A stretch of DNA of 5,859 bases from Candidatus Bathyarchaeota archaeon (GTDB lineage: Archaea > Thermoproteota > Bathyarchaeia > TCS64), in assembly GCA_030691555.1 (NCBI GenBank), contig JAUYEB010000301.1, positions 1 to 5,859 of the forward strand, read 5' to 3'. The notes beneath the pieces were generated by a model that saw only the letters and a list, made by a program, of their open reading frames with translations, searched no databases and was not told where the DNA came from. Every line of letters begins with the position of its first letter. Position 1 is the first letter of the stretch. Made by a program: the position numbers and the translations under genes. Shown piece by piece: positions 5,586 to 5,859 of this stretch.

Positions 5586-5651
5586 AAAAAGGTTTTGTAC
5601 GTGTTTAGCTGTTTCTGATATGCCTCAATAAACGCTGCTTCCACCACAAAA

Positions 5652-5659
5652 CATATAAA
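5652..5659 (+). promoter_or_regulatory. TATA box of the transposon ORF
   Basis: CATATAAA is a good archaeal TATA box, centred about 27 bases upstream of ATG 5683. This spacing predicts transcription starting at or within a few bases of the start codon, that is, a leaderless message. No Shine-Dalgarno is seen in front of the ATG, which agrees with this. Confidence 0.6.
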
Positions 5660-5685
5660 CATAGGATATCCTTGTATATCCTATG
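5660..5685 (+). repeat. Perfect 10-bp inverted repeat over the start codon
   Basis: The arms CATAGGATAT (5660-5669) and ATATCCTATG (5676-5685) are perfect reverse complements separated by six bases (CCTTGT). The right arm ends with the ATG start codon of the small transposon ORF, and the left arm begins directly after the TATA box. As DNA this is positioned like a repressor operator between TATA box and start. As RNA, only part of the hairpin would be in a leaderless transcript. It could also be a site recognised by the transposition machinery. Confidence 0.75.
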
Positions 5686-5844
5686 AGGGTAATAAACCTA
5701 GACAAAGGCAAACTAACACTGCAGGAAGACGAGGTACTCGGCTTCATAGAGAAGACCGTCACCCCCTTCGGCAACAGCGCCAAGGTCGACTGCCCCAAAC
5801 AGTACATCGGAAAGAGAGCCTACCTAGTGATCTGCAGAGAATGA
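5683..5844 (+). CDS. DUF2080/COG3466-type transposon-associated small protein
   Basis: A 53-residue protein: MRVINLDKGKLTLQEDEVLG (1-20), then EKTVTPFGNSAKVDCPKQYI (23-42), then GKRAYLVICRE (43-53). The pattern VTPFGNSAKVDCPKxYIGKRAYLV is the one I know from the small 'putative transposon-encoded protein' family (DUF2080, COG3466), which is found next to transposase genes in archaeal insertion sequences. The role is unknown; the size and the N-terminal beta-strand/KVxxPKxYxGK layout suggest an AbrB-like or SpoVT-like DNA-binding fold, which is inference. The ATG at 5683 sits at the end of a palindrome, 27 bases from a TATA box. The TGA overlaps the ATG of the next ORF (ATGA at 5841-5844), so the two are translationally coupled. 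Codon use (ATA, CTA, AGA, AGG, AAA) is more A+T-rich than that of the RNA polymerase genes, as expected for a mobile element. Confidence 0.8.
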   Translation: MRVINLDKGKLTLQEDEVLGFIEKTVTPFGNSAKVDCPKQYIGKRAYLVICRE

Positions 5845-5859
5845 CCTGCCAGAACTGCG
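5841..5859 (+). CDS. Start of a probable transposase ORF with N-terminal zinc finger (partial)
   Basis: Only six full codons are in the window: ATG at 5841, then T-C-Q-N-C. The ATG shares four bases with the TGA of the DUF2080-type gene. A CxxC within the first six residues is how zinc-ribbon N-termini of many archaeal transposases begin, and a transposase is what usually follows DUF2080. The call rests mainly on context and needs the downstream sequence. Confidence 0.45.

Noticed and set aside
5660..5685. Palindrome as an intrinsic transcription terminator
   Set aside because: It is not followed by a T run, it contains a start codon, and no plus-strand gene ends upstream of it within reach.
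5625..5807. 60-codon minus-strand frame over the transposon ORF
   Set aside because: It runs antisense to the DUF2080-type protein, whose family match, TATA box and ATGA coupling support the plus strand.

Overview
The window reads as a chromosomal piece of an archaeon. It has archaeal/eukaryotic-type RNA polymerase subunits (Rpo5/RpoH and Rpo12/RpoP), TATA-like boxes about 25-30 bp upstream of several starts, many GTG/TTG starts, and a eukaryote-like pair of lipid-linked N-glycan enzymes. An RpoH with an Rpb5-like N-terminal half, next to an Alg14/13-type fusion, makes me favour a TACK-group archaeon (Thaumarchaeota/Aigarchaeota/Bathyarchaeota side). That placement is inference; nothing here fixes the lineage.

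Layout. (a) 1-113 is the 3' end of an unrecognised plus-strand gene, followed by a small 74-residue plus-strand protein with a possible helix-turn-helix (120-344). (b) A minus-strand block, read from right to left, runs from a 528-residue cobalamin-binding-like/radical SAM/TRAM protein (2710-1124) to rpoP (1095-895) and then rpoH (889-341). rpoH ends tail to tail with the small protein, their stop codons overlapping. (c) A short divergent promoter region lies at 2711-2776 and contains a 9-bp direct repeat. (d) A plus-strand glycosylation operon holds a GlcNAc-1-phosphate transferase (2777-3823) and, starting immediately after its stop, an Agl24/Alg14-13-type GlcNAc transferase (to 4795). (e) A minus-strand family 2 glycosyltransferase (5551-4796) converges on it with no gap between stops. 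(f) An A+T-richer intergenic region leads into a DUF2080/COG3466-type transposon-associated small ORF (5683-5844) and the first codons of a second, probably zinc-binding, ORF that runs off the window. This is probably the left part of an insertion sequence.

How the genes fit together. rpoP and rpoH supply two small RNA polymerase subunits from one transcript, away from the large-subunit genes as far as the window shows. The GPT and Agl24-like enzymes would carry out the first two steps of dolichol-linked chitobiose synthesis (lipid-PP-GlcNAc, then lipid-PP-GlcNAc2) on the cytoplasmic face of the membrane. The nearby GT2 could extend the same glycan. The most notable points are the Rpb5-like jaw half of the archaeal RpoH, the odd cysteine layout of the radical SAM protein, the eukaryote-like chitobiose operon with a substitution in the transferase's acidic pair, and a perfect 10-bp palindrome covering the start codon of the transposon ORF. 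I see no CRISPR array, tRNA or rRNA.
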